This document shows positions 1-5,075 of a DNA stretch of 5,075 nucleotides, piece by piece. The notes beneath the pieces were generated by a model. The model was given only the letters and a program-made list of their open reading frames with translations. It did not search any database and had not been told where the DNA came from. Origin of the DNA: Microbacteriaceae bacterium UBA4731 (GTDB taxonomy: Bacteria; Actinomycetota; Actinomycetes; Actinomycetales; Microbacteriaceae); contig DHJB01000013.1 of the NCBI GenBank assembly GCA_002404115.1, forward strand, positions 1 to 5,075, given 5' to 3'. The translations under genes were made by a program, and so were the position numbers. How positions within the stretch are numbered: the stretch's first letter is position 1; every line of letters begins with the position of its first letter.

Positions 1-70
1 GCCGCCGATGGTCGAATGCGATCAGCGCAACCGAGAGGAGCACCAGCGCGAACGCCGATGTCGGCTTCAT
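1..70 (-). CDS. Possible N-terminus of a membrane or exported protein (cut by left edge)
   Basis: Reading leftward from an ATG at 70-68, the frame gives MKPTSAFALVLLSVALIAF and then Asp-His-Arg-Arg, and stays open to the window edge. That is a lysine, about 14 hydrophobic residues and a basic end, which is the pattern of a first transmembrane helix or signal anchor. A TTG six bases upstream (76-74) is an alternative start, and no convincing ribosome binding site precedes either. The frame remains open further upstream with GC-rich third positions, so the true start is uncertain. Divergent orientation to a TetR-containing unit would suit a transporter or enzyme under that repressor, but this is inference from arrangement only. 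Only 23 codons are visible, so no family can be named. A competing + strand frame ending at the TGA 153-155 is about equally GC3-rich. Confidence 0.25.
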   Translation of the reverse strand, partial: MKPTSAFALVLLSVALIAFDHRR

Positions 71-162
71 CGACAAGAACCCGGGCAGCGCCCTCGCAGG
101 CGCCCCCGCCTCCGGTGTACCCTTCCGAAGCGTGTCGATCCTCGAATGGCCGTGATTCTCAA

Positions 163-187
163 TTCACATTCGTTAAACTCGAGTGAA
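163..187. promoter_or_regulatory. Imperfect palindrome, candidate TetR-family operator
   Basis: The 25-bp site has outer arms TTCAC (163-167) and GTGAA (183-187) and an inner core GTT-A-AAC (172-178), all symmetric about base 175. Eight of the twelve base pairs match. It lies 19 bases before the preferred ATG (207) of the DinB/TetR unit, in a locally AT-rich patch. Dimeric TetR regulators commonly bind such sites and repress their own operon, so autoregulation by the TetR protein at 764-1360 is a reasonable inference. A weak -10-like TAAACT (174-179) lies inside it, but I could not find a good matching -35. No second full copy exists in the window. Confidence 0.4.
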
Positions 188-196
188 CCAAACGAT

Positions 197-200
197 GGAG
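197..200 (+). promoter_or_regulatory. Ribosome binding site deciding the start of the DinB-family gene
   Basis: GGAG at 197-200 sits six bases before the ATG at 207. The frame also offers GTG 183, ATG 195 and ATG 213. GTG 183 falls inside the palindrome and has no Shine-Dalgarno sequence, and ATG 195 overlaps the GGAG. ATG 213 is twelve bases away, so 207 fits best. Confidence 0.6.
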
Positions 201-206
201 ACGCAG

Positions 207-767
207 ATGGCAATGGATGACGAGCAGTTCGCGTCCCTCCCGCGCGACCTCGCCGAGGAAACCGCCGATCTTGTCGCCGCGCTCTCCCGGCCCTCCCCCG
301 CGCAGTGGGCACTCGCCACACCCGCCGAAGGCTGGAACATCCACGACCAGGTTGTGCACCTCGCCTACTTCGACGATCTCGCGACCCTCGGCTTCACCCA
401 GCCGGAGGCGTTCACTGCAGCCGTCGACGCGCTGCTCGCCACCGGGCGTGACTGGATCGACCAGATCAACCACACGAGCGCCTTGCTCGACCCGGAGGCA
501 ACGCTGCGCTGGTTCACGGAGAGCCGCGCCGCTCTGAGCCGGGTGTTCGCCGAGGTAGGTCCCGGCGCGCGCAGCCAGTGGTTCGGTCCATCGATGAGCG
601 CCGCCTCGTCGGCCACGGCCAGGCTGATGGAAACGTGGGCTCACGGCCAGGACATCACGGCTGGGCAGTGGCTCCAGATCGCCCAGGCCTTCGCCGGCAC
701 CACGGGCGGCGGACGCCGACCAGGCCAATTCACCGGCCAATTCACCGAGGACGAGAGCTCGCCATGA
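207..767 (+). CDS. DinB-fold (mycothiol-isomerase-like, TIGR03084-type) protein, internally shortened
   Basis: The protein has 186 residues counted from ATG 207. The N-terminal part matches my recollection of the actinobacterial TIGR03084 family, related to the DinB/mycothiol-dependent maleylpyruvate isomerase fold. It has the block TPAEGWNIHDQVVHLAYFDD, then WFGPSMSAASSATARLMETW followed by AHGQD. His51, Glu142 and His146 occupy the places of the family's divalent-metal triad (H, then E-x3-H), so the metal site looks complete. The exact reaction is unknown; mycothiol-dependent chemistry in the cytoplasm is inferred from the fold. Full-length relatives are, as I recall, about 260 residues and end in a block like WLxIAQAFAGPxGxGR. 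Here that tail (W155-G164) follows the AHGQD block almost directly, so roughly 70-90 residues of the middle appear to be missing without a frame break. The C-terminus carries a duplicated GQFT (173-180). The stop codon overlaps the TetR start, indicating translational coupling. Family placement is fairly secure; whether the shortened protein works is unknown. Confidence 0.8.
   Translation: MAMDDEQFASLPRDLAEETADLVAALSRPSPAQWALATPAEGWNIHDQVVHLAYFDDLATLGFTQPEAFTAAVDALLATGRDWIDQINHTSALLDPEATLRWFTESRAALSRVFAEVGPGARSQWFGPSMSAASSATARLMETWAHGQDITAGQWLQIAQAFAGTTGGGRRPGQFTGQFTEDESSP
723..746 (+). repeat. Exact 12-bp tandem duplication near the 3' end of the DinB-family gene
   Basis: GGCCAATTCACC occurs twice back to back (723-734 and 735-746). 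The unit is codon-aligned and encodes Gly-Gln-Phe-Thr twice in the C-terminal tail. It looks like a recent slippage duplication that preserved the frame. The last GGCC-free part, AATTCAC, also occurs at 161-167 and 2582-2588. Confidence 0.9.
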
Positions 768-1360
768 CAGACACCAGGCCCAAGTCCACCAGGGGCGCCG
801 ACAGGCGCGAACGGATTCTGCGGTCGGCCGCTGACCTGATGGCCGAGCGCGGGTACTCAGCCGTCAGCATCACCCAGATCGGGGCAGCCGCTGGGATCGT
901 CGGGTCGGGCGTCTATCGCCACTTCGACTCGAAGGCGACCATCCTCGGCGCGCTGCTCGAGCGCGTCATTGATGCGATGCACTCCGGCACGCGCGACATC
1001 ATCGCGGCCACGGATGCCGGCCCCGCCCGGCTCGACGCGATGATCCGCAAACAGACCGAGATCGTGATCGACAACCGGTCGCTCGTCGCCGTCTACCTGC
1101 GAGATTCCGGCAACCTGCCCGCCCACGAACTGCGGCGACTCCGTCGACAGCAGCGCGAACTGATCGCCGAATGGATGCGGGTCTGCGAGGCGATCTCGCC
1201 CGCGTCGACTGAGTCGGAGCTGCGCATGGTCGTGCAGGCCGTGCTCGCCCTCATCAACTCGATTTGCACGTATGACAATCCACTGCCGGCCGACCGCATC
1301 ATCGCTTCGATCGCGCCGATGGCGAGTTCCGCGCTCAAAACGGGTATTTCCGTTCACTGA
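764..1360 (+). CDS. TetR/AcrR-family transcriptional regulator
   Basis: The protein has 198 residues, typical for TetR. The N-terminal DNA-binding domain is clear. Residues about 14-33 form helix 1 (RRERILRSAADLMAERGYSA). The helix-turn-helix at about 36-57 contains ITQIGAAAGIVGSGVYRHF followed by the usual DSK. The rest is the ligand-binding and dimerisation domain; its segment LVAVYLRDSGNLPAHELRRL resembles TetR regulators I associate with acyl-CoA or terpenoid catabolism, although the ligand cannot be told. The start is the ATG at 764-766, which overlaps the upstream stop in ATGA. A weak GAGAG at 753-757 may serve as ribosome binding site, so translation is probably coupled to the DinB-family gene. 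The larger open frame upstream of 764 is only read-through beneath that gene. Likely targets are its own operon through the palindrome at 163-187 and possibly the neighbouring dehydrogenase/etf region. The DNA-binding assignment is firm; the targets are inferred. Confidence 0.93.
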   Translation: MTDTRPKSTRGADRRERILRSAADLMAERGYSAVSITQIGAAAGIVGSGVYRHFDSKATILGALLERVIDAMHSGTRDIIAATDAGPARLDAMIRKQTEIVIDNRSLVAVYLRDSGNLPAHELRRLRRQQRELIAEWMRVCEAISPASTESELRMVVQAVLALINSICTYDNPLPADRIIASIAPMASSALKTGISVH

Positions 1361-1368
1361 ACGCGACA

Positions 1369-1395
1369 GGGCCGGCCCGCAGAGCGAACCGGCCC
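1369..1395. terminator. GC-rich stem-loop between convergent genes, probable bidirectional terminator
   Basis: GGGCCGG (1369-1375) is complementary to CCGGCCC (1389-1395), giving a 7-bp all-GC stem around a 13-base loop. It fills most of the 47-bp gap between the TetR stop (1360) and the dehydrogenase stop (1408), so it can end transcription from both sides. No strong T-run follows on either strand, which is common for actinobacterial terminators. GGGCCGGCCC (1369-1378) is itself palindromic, so an alternative smaller hairpin is possible. Confidence 0.6.
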
Positions 1396-1407
1396 CTTCC
1401 ACGCTGA

Positions 1408-2559
1408 TCAGTAGGACTTCGGCAGTCCCAGGCTGTGCTGCGCGATGTAGTTGAGGATCATCTCGCGGCTCACCGGGGCGATGCGCAGCAGGCGCGCGAG
1501 ACCCCAGTACGGCACGAGGCCGTACTCCTGCGCGAGGCCGTTGCCACCCATGGTCTGGATGGCCGCGTCGATGGCGGCCAGGGCGGCCTCGGCGGCCGCG
1601 TACTTCGCCGTGTTGGACGCCTCGCCGGCCGGCAGGCCGTTGTCGTGCAGCCAGGCGGCCTTGCGCATCATCAGCGCGGCGAGTTCGGTCTCCATGCTCG
1701 CCTTGGCGAGAGGATGCGCCAGTCCCTGATGGGTTCCGAGCGGAACGCCCCACACCTCGCGCTCGCTGGCATACTTCGACGCCTGCTTGAGGGCGAACCG
1801 CGCGATGCCGATGCACAGTGCGGCGCCGGTGATGCGCTCGGGGTTGAGCCCGTGGAAGACCTGCTGGAAGCCCTTCCCCTCCTCGCCGACGAGGGCGTCG
1901 GCCCCGACGCGCGCGTCATCGAAGAAGAGGGTGTACTGCTTCTCCGGAAGCATGACGTCCATCTCGATCCGCGTCTTCTCGAGCCCGGGCGTACCGACCG
2001 GGACGATGAAGAGCGACATGAGCGGCTTGCCGTCATCCTTGCGGCCCGTGCGGGCGACGACGAGCACGGCGTCGGATTCGTCGACGCCGGAGATGTAGTA
2101 CTTGGAGCCGGAGAGAACCCATTCGTCGCCATCGCGGCGGGCCGTGGTGGAGATCAGGTGCGTGTTGGAGCCGGCATCCGGCTCGGTGATGGCGAACGCC
2201 ATCTTCGACGTGCCTGCCGCGAGGCCGGGCAGCCAGGTCTGGCGCTGCTCATCCGTTCCGAAGGCCGTGATGACCTCGGCCGAGATGGCTGCCGACACGA
2301 GCATGAGGAGCAGCGGAACGCCTTGGGCGGCACTTTCCTCGCACACGAGCGCGAGCTCGAGCATTCCGGCTCCGCCGCCGCCGAACTCTTCGGGGATGTT
2401 GACGCCGACGAGGCCGGCCTCACCCAGTGCCTGCCAGACCTCGTCGCAGGGCTCGCGGTTCTTGGAGTGCTCGGCGTAGTAGGCGCCGCCGTACGGCTTG
2501 ACGATGCTGGCGACCGCAGACTTCAGGTCTGCATGCTCATCTGAGAGAGAAAAATCCAC
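1408..2559 (-). CDS. Acyl-CoA dehydrogenase (FAD-dependent, FadE type)
   Basis: The 383-residue length is normal for the family. It oxidises an acyl-CoA to the trans-2-enoyl-CoA in the cytoplasm and passes electrons to ETF. The N-terminal helical domain spans about 1-120. The first family signature is AFAITEPDAGSN (121-132), in the FAD/substrate-binding beta domain. The C-terminal helical domain starts near 228 and holds the second signature QTMGGNG (335-341). The usual C-terminal catalytic glutamate (the YEG motif of medium-chain enzymes) is absent: the region reads RIAPVSREM, with Pro362 at that place. Glu241 in GLNPER aligns with the catalytic glutamate of isovaleryl-CoA and long-chain dehydrogenases, so it is the likely base. 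The GTG at 2559-2557 is preferred because GAGG lies five bases upstream and the family begins at DFSLSDE; the open frame beyond it is promoter DNA. The substrate chain (short, branched or terpenoid) cannot be read from sequence. It is divergent from etfBA, its likely electron acceptor. Confidence 0.93.
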   Translation of the reverse strand: MDFSLSDEHADLKSAVASIVKPYGGAYYAEHSKNREPCDEVWQALGEAGLVGVNIPEEFGGGGAGMLELALVCEESAAQGVPLLLMLVSAAISAEVITAFGTDEQRQTWLPGLAAGTSKMAFAITEPDAGSNTHLISTTARRDGDEWVLSGSKYYISGVDESDAVLVVARTGRKDDGKPLMSLFIVPVGTPGLEKTRIEMDVMLPEKQYTLFFDDARVGADALVGEEGKGFQQVFHGLNPERITGAALCIGIARFALKQASKYASEREVWGVPLGTHQGLAHPLAKASMETELAALMMRKAAWLHDNGLPAGEASNTAKYAAAEAALAAIDAAIQTMGGNGLAQEYGLVPYWGLARLLRIAPVSREMILNYIAQHSLGLPKSY

Positions 2560-2564
2560 GTTGA

Positions 2565-2568
2565 CCTC
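2565..2568 (-). promoter_or_regulatory. Ribosome binding site fixing the GTG start of the acyl-CoA dehydrogenase
   Basis: On the minus strand GAGG (the complement of CCTC 2565-2568) precedes the GTG at 2559-2557 by five bases. This supports GTG over the upstream ATG near 2655, which would add 32 residues atypical of the family and consume most of the divergent promoter region. Confidence 0.7.
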
Positions 2569-2570
2569 AA

Positions 2571-2598
2571 TTGTGATTCGGAATTCACTTATGATAAT
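2571..2598 (+). promoter_or_regulatory. Candidate promoter for etfBA-cytochrome b, with operator-like symmetry
   Basis: TTGTGA (2571-2576), 16 bases, then GATAAT (2593-2598) resemble -35 and -10 elements reading toward etfB. This would give a leader of roughly 115 bases. The same stretch contains GTGA (2573-2576) facing TCAC (2585-2588), and the perfect 9-bp palindrome TTATGATAA (2589-2597), so it could also bind a repressor controlling both directions. On the minus strand TATCAT or TAGGAT hexamers in the same patch could serve the dehydrogenase, but I see no good matching -35. Between 2600 and 2710 I find no gene, hairpin or RNA. These are pattern matches only. Confidence 0.4.
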
Positions 2599-2710
2599 CC
2601 TACCCCAGGGCGCGAACCGGCCGCACAGGGAAAACCCACTTACTAGGACATCCAACTGAGTTCGAGTCGACCAGCTAGGCTTTCACCAGTCCCGGCTCAA
2701 TGAAGAAAAC

Positions 2711-2714
2711 GGAG
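2711..2714 (+). promoter_or_regulatory. Ribosome binding site deciding the etfB start
   Basis: GGAG at 2711-2714 lies six bases before the ATG at 2721. The in-frame ATG at 2700 would place this site inside the gene and add seven residues before the family's normal MKIAVLVK start. A GTG at 2718 directly abuts the chosen ATG. Confidence 0.7.
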
Positions 2715-2720
2715 AGTGTG

Positions 2721-3500
2721 ATGAAGATCGCAGTGCTCGTGAAAGAAGTTCCCGACACCTGGGGAGATCGCCGCATCGATCCGTCGACGAAACGGGTGGA
2801 CCGCAAGGGAGACCTCGTCATCGACGAGATCAACGAGAAGTCGGTTGAGGCTGCGCTCCTCGTCAAGGAAGCCAACTCGGGCAGCGAGGTGACCGTGGTC
2901 ACGATGGGCCCGTCCAGCGCCCTGGCCGCGATTCGCAAATCCCTCGCCATGGGAGCAGACAACGGCATTCACATCGTCGATGACGGCCTCGCCGGCTCCG
3001 ACGCCATGCAGACGTCCGCGGCCCTTGCCGCGGCACTCCGACCGCGCGGCTTCGACCTCATCATCACCGGCAACGAATCGACCGACGGGCGTACCGCCGC
3101 CGTTCCCGCGATGCTCGCCGAGCGCCTCGGACTCGCTCAGCTCACCTTCCTCCGCACGCTGAGCGTCACCGGAGACACCGTCGCCGGCGAGCGGATGACC
3201 GACGACGGCCACGTGGACGTGCGCGCATCGCTCCCGGCCCTGGTCTCGGTCACCGAGCAGATCGCCGAGGCGCGCTTCCCGAACTTCCGCGGCATCATGG
3301 CCGCCAAGAAGAAAAAGGTCGAAACCCTGGGCATCGGCGACCTCGCCCTTCCGACCGACGAGACGGGGGCCGCGAACTCGTGGTCCGTCGTCGAGGCCGT
3401 CGCCCCCCGACCGGCGCGATCCGGCGGCACCATCGTGAAGGACGACGGCACGGCCGGCACGCAGCTGGCCGACTTCCTCGCCGCGGCGAAACTGATCTAG
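2721..3500 (+). CDS. etfB: Electron transfer flavoprotein beta subunit
   Basis: The protein has 259 residues, normal for EtfB/FixA. It pairs with EtfA to form a soluble FAD-containing heterodimer that takes electrons from acyl-CoA dehydrogenases. The Rossmann-like fold starts with [13 protein letters not shown]. Further family blocks are [20 protein letters not shown] followed by AD (59-80), [10 protein letters not shown] (116-125) in the AMP-binding loop, [10 protein letters not shown] (171-180), and [11 protein letters not shown] (191-201) at the dehydrogenase-docking recognition loop. In that loop Phe189 stands about where human ETF has its anchoring leucine. The AMP loop differs from the GKQAIDDD type of human ETF; as I recall it matches the form usual in actinobacteria. 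The gene is first in an operon: etfA starts 12 bases after its stop, and a membrane cytochrome follows. The divergent dehydrogenase is a natural partner. I see no sign that this is a bifurcating ETF, but sequence reading alone does not exclude it. Confidence 0.95.
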   Translation: MKIAVLVKEVPDTWGDRRIDPSTKRVDRKGDLVIDEINEKSVEAALLVKEANSGSEVTVVTMGPSSALAAIRKSLAMGADNGIHIVDDGLAGSDAMQTSAALAAALRPRGFDLIITGNESTDGRTAAVPAMLAERLGLAQLTFLRTLSVTGDTVAGERMTDDGHVDVRASLPALVSVTEQIAEARFPNFRGIMAAKKKKVETLGIGDLALPTDETGAANSWSVVEAVAPRPARSGGTIVKDDGTAGTQLADFLAAAKLI

Positions 3501-3512
3501 GAAGCGGAGCAG

Positions 3513-4484
3513 ATGTCACACGTACTCGTTCTTGTTGAACACGCCAACGGCCGGCCGGCCGCGAGCACGGGCGAACTCCTCGCCGCTGCCGCCAGGCTGG
3601 GCGAACCCGCCGCCGTCGTCGTGGTCCAACCGGGCGCCGCGGCCGTCTCGGCCGAGAGCCTCGGCGCGCTCGGCGCGGGCACCGTTTTCGTTGCCTCGCT
3701 CGCAAACGCCGACTCCTTGCTCGTGACCCCGCAGGTCGCTGCCCTGCAGGCCGCGGCCCAGGCCGCAGGCGATGTGGCAGCCGTCATCGTCGGCAATTCG
3801 ATCGACAGCCGGGAGGCCGGCGCGAGGCTCGCGGTTCGGCTCGGCGGCGCATTCCAGAGCGACGTCGTGGATATCGCGGCCGGCGCCACCGGCATCCAGG
3901 TCACCCAGCAGGCATTCGGCGGTGCGTACACCGTCACGGCCGGCGCCGCCAAGGGCGTCCCCGTGATCTCCCTTCGGCAGGGCTCCATCGACGGCGCGGC
4001 CCCGGCAGCCGCCGGCACCGTTCGCGAGATCGACCTGTCGGCGGACACCGCGGCCGCCGCGCAGATCACCGCGCGACACGAACAGGCGCAGGCCGCCGAG
4101 CGTCCGTCGCTCCAGACCGCTGACATCGTGGTCTCCGGCGGCCGAGGACTGGGCTCGAAGGAGAAGTTCGTGCTCGTCGAGGAGCTTGCCGACGCACTCG
4201 GTGCGGCCGTCGGCGCATCCCGCGCGGCGGTCGACGCCGGATACTGCGAGTACAACATGCAGGTCGGCCAGACCGGCGTGACCGTGTCGCCAAACCTGTA
4301 CATCGCAGTCGGGATCTCCGGCGCCATCCAGCACCGCGCGGGCATGCAGAGCGCCAAGACGATCGTCGCGATCAACAAGGACGCCGACTCCCCCATCTTC
4401 GATGTTGCGGACTTCGGCGTCGTCGGCGACCTCTTCACCGTCGTGCCTCAACTCATCGAGGCCGTCAAGGCGAGGAAGAACTAA
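3513..4484 (+). CDS. etfA: Electron transfer flavoprotein alpha subunit
   Basis: The protein has 323 residues, the usual EtfA length. Residues 1 to about 190 form the N-terminal domain that packs on EtfB. The C-terminal FAD domain is strongly conserved: [12 protein letters not shown] (208-219) with FAD-contacting Arg211, [10 protein letters not shown] (234-243), QVGQTG (250-255), and the EtfA signature [13 protein letters not shown] (262-274), followed by [17 protein letters not shown] (286-302). All the residues I know to contact FAD appear present, so the subunit should be functional. The ATG at 3513 is preceded by GGAG at 3506-3509 and a second purine-rich AGGA at 3499-3502; spacing from the etfB stop is 12 bases. 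Its last codons carry the ribosome binding site of the next gene (AGGA 4473-4476). The central linker (160-200) is very alanine-rich, which fits the GC-rich genome. A 415-codon open frame lies on the opposite strand, but it is a shadow of this gene's codon bias. Confidence 0.96.
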   Translation: MSHVLVLVEHANGRPAASTGELLAAAARLGEPAAVVVVQPGAAAVSAESLGALGAGTVFVASLANADSLLVTPQVAALQAAAQAAGDVAAVIVGNSIDSREAGARLAVRLGGAFQSDVVDIAAGATGIQVTQQAFGGAYTVTAGAAKGVPVISLRQGSIDGAAPAAAGTVREIDLSADTAAAAQITARHEQAQAAERPSLQTADIVVSGGRGLGSKEKFVLVEELADALGAAVGASRAAVDAGYCEYNMQVGQTGVTVSPNLYIAVGISGAIQHRAGMQSAKTIVAINKDADSPIFDVADFGVVGDLFTVVPQLIEAVKARKN

Positions 4485-4485
4485 G

Positions 4486-5075
4486 TTGACCTCTGCTCTA
4501 TCCGGGTTCAGGAAGAGCCCGTGGTTCAAGCTCGTCTGGGTCGTGCCGGCCATCCTCGTGGCACTGTTCCTCGTCGTCCTGGCGGCGAAGGGGATTCGCG
4601 AGCTGCCGGCCGTTCGCTCGTTCATGAAGGATTTCCCGGGCAGCTCTGAGCTTCCGGCATCCGCCCCGGTCGGATTCCCGGCCTGGGTTGCCTGGCAGCA
4701 CTTCCTGAACTCGTTCTTCATTCTCTTCCTGATCCGAACCGGGCTGCAGGTGCGCGCCACCAAGCGCGCCGCCGCCTACTGGACGCGCAGTAACAGGGGT
4801 CTTTTCCACACGAAGAACCCGCCCGTGCGCATCTCGCTCCACCTCTGGTTTCATCTCAGCGTCGACGCCCTCTGGGTGCTCAGCGGCGTGATCTTCTACG
4901 TGCTCATCTTCGCCACCGGACAGTGGATGCGCCTCATCCCGCTCAGCTGGGACGTCTTCCCCAACGCGGTGTCGGTCGCAATCCAGTACGCCTCACTCAA
5001 CTGGCCGACCGAAAACGGCTGGGTCAACTACAACGCCTTGCAGCTGCTGGCCTACTTCATCACGGTGTTCATCGC
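4486..5075 (+). CDS. Cytochrome b561-like integral membrane protein (3' end beyond window)
   Basis: An open frame from TTG 4486 runs off the right edge, giving 196 codons. It begins (M)TSALSGFRKSPWFKLVWVVP. Membrane segments lie at about 14-34, 68-87, 118-146 and 184 onward. His72 in WQHFLNSFFILFLIRTG matches the haem-ligand helix of b561 and Ni/Fe-hydrogenase or formate-dehydrogenase b-type subunits (H, then TG near the helix end). His119 and His123 in SLHLWFHLSVDALWV are further possible ligands. The protein recalls actinobacterial proteins annotated as cytochrome b/b6 domain-containing. The TTG start is chosen because AGGA at 4473-4476 lies nine bases upstream and no ATG or GTG occurs before the first helix. 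The start is one base past the etfA stop, so the genes should be translationally coupled. Co-transcription with etfBA suggests a role in passing ETF electrons to the quinone pool, which is inference. A partner such as a molybdopterin or iron-sulfur subunit could lie downstream, outside the window. Confidence 0.85.
   Translation, partial: MTSALSGFRKSPWFKLVWVVPAILVALFLVVLAAKGIRELPAVRSFMKDFPGSSELPASAPVGFPAWVAWQHFLNSFFILFLIRTGLQVRATKRAAAYWTRSNRGLFHTKNPPVRISLHLWFHLSVDALWVLSGVIFYVLIFATGQWMRLIPLSWDVFPNAVSVAIQYASLNWPTENGWVNYNALQLLAYFITVFI

Noticed and set aside
578..763. A 62-residue N-terminal extension of the TetR protein
   Set aside because: It overlaps the DinB-family gene in another frame; the TetR fold starts normally after the ATG at 764, which overlaps the preceding stop as ATGA.
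857..1816. A 319-codon minus-strand open frame spanning the TetR gene and the end of the dehydrogenase gene
   Set aside because: It crosses two well-supported genes and the terminator stem between them, and has a composition typical of antisense translation.
1435..2544. A 369-codon open frame on the + strand opposite the acyl-CoA dehydrogenase
   Set aside because: The minus-strand frame carries both acyl-CoA dehydrogenase signatures; the + frame has no recognisable domain and is a codon-bias shadow.
2561..2595. TTGACC (2561-2566) paired with TATGAT (2590-2595) as a promoter
   Set aside because: The 23-base spacer is too long for a sigma-70-type promoter; TTGACC is also the complement of the dehydrogenase ribosome binding site region.
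2660..2685. GTTCGAGTC, which looks like a tRNA T-loop
   Set aside because: The flanking five bases on each side do not pair into a T-stem, and no acceptor, D or anticodon arms can be folded around it.
3516..4763. A 415-codon open frame on the minus strand opposite etfA
   Set aside because: It is arginine-, glycine- and aspartate-rich low-complexity translation opposite a clearly conserved etfA and the start of the cytochrome gene; GC-rich codon bias removes stops on the antisense strand.

Overview
The window reads as chromosomal DNA from a high-GC actinobacterium. The evidence is strongly GC-biased third codon positions, GTG and TTG starts, an actinobacterial-type EtfB/EtfA pair, and a DinB-fold protein of a family I associate with mycothiol-producing actinomycetes. 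Codon flavour makes Microbacteriaceae a reasonable guess, but this is inference; no rRNA or other marker is present. I see no insertion sequence, CRISPR array, tRNA or other RNA gene.

Layout, left to right. (1) Bases 1-206 are mostly non-coding. A possible membrane-protein N-terminus runs leftward off the edge, and an imperfect 25-bp palindrome at 163-187 lies just before the first confident gene. (2) Bases 207-1360 hold a rightward pair whose reading frames overlap by 4 bp: a DinB/mycothiol-dependent-isomerase-like putative metal-binding protein, then a TetR-family repressor. The first protein appears to have lost its middle, with the metal-site block joined in frame to the family's C-terminal tail. 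(3) A GC-rich stem-loop between 1360 and 1408 can terminate both convergent units. (4) A leftward acyl-CoA dehydrogenase occupies 1408-2559. (5) A 161-bp divergent promoter region lies at 2560-2720. (6) A rightward operon follows: etfB (2721-3500), etfA (3513-4484) and, 1 nt after the etfA stop, a multi-pass cytochrome b561-like membrane protein starting at TTG 4486 and cut by the right edge.

How the parts work together. The acyl-CoA dehydrogenase oxidises an acyl-CoA to the enoyl-CoA and passes electrons to the EtfAB flavoprotein encoded divergently beside it. ETF normally hands electrons to a membrane quinone reductase. Here the next gene in the operon is a b-type cytochrome membrane protein, so the most interesting functional idea is that it takes part in, or is regulated with, electron delivery from ETF to the respiratory chain. 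The TetR protein resembles regulators found near acyl-CoA metabolism and may bind the palindrome upstream of its own operon. Most genes are ordinary for the lineage. The points worth checking are the internally shortened DinB-family protein, the etfBA-cytochrome b arrangement, and the dehydrogenase whose catalytic base appears to be the isovaleryl-CoA-dehydrogenase-type glutamate.
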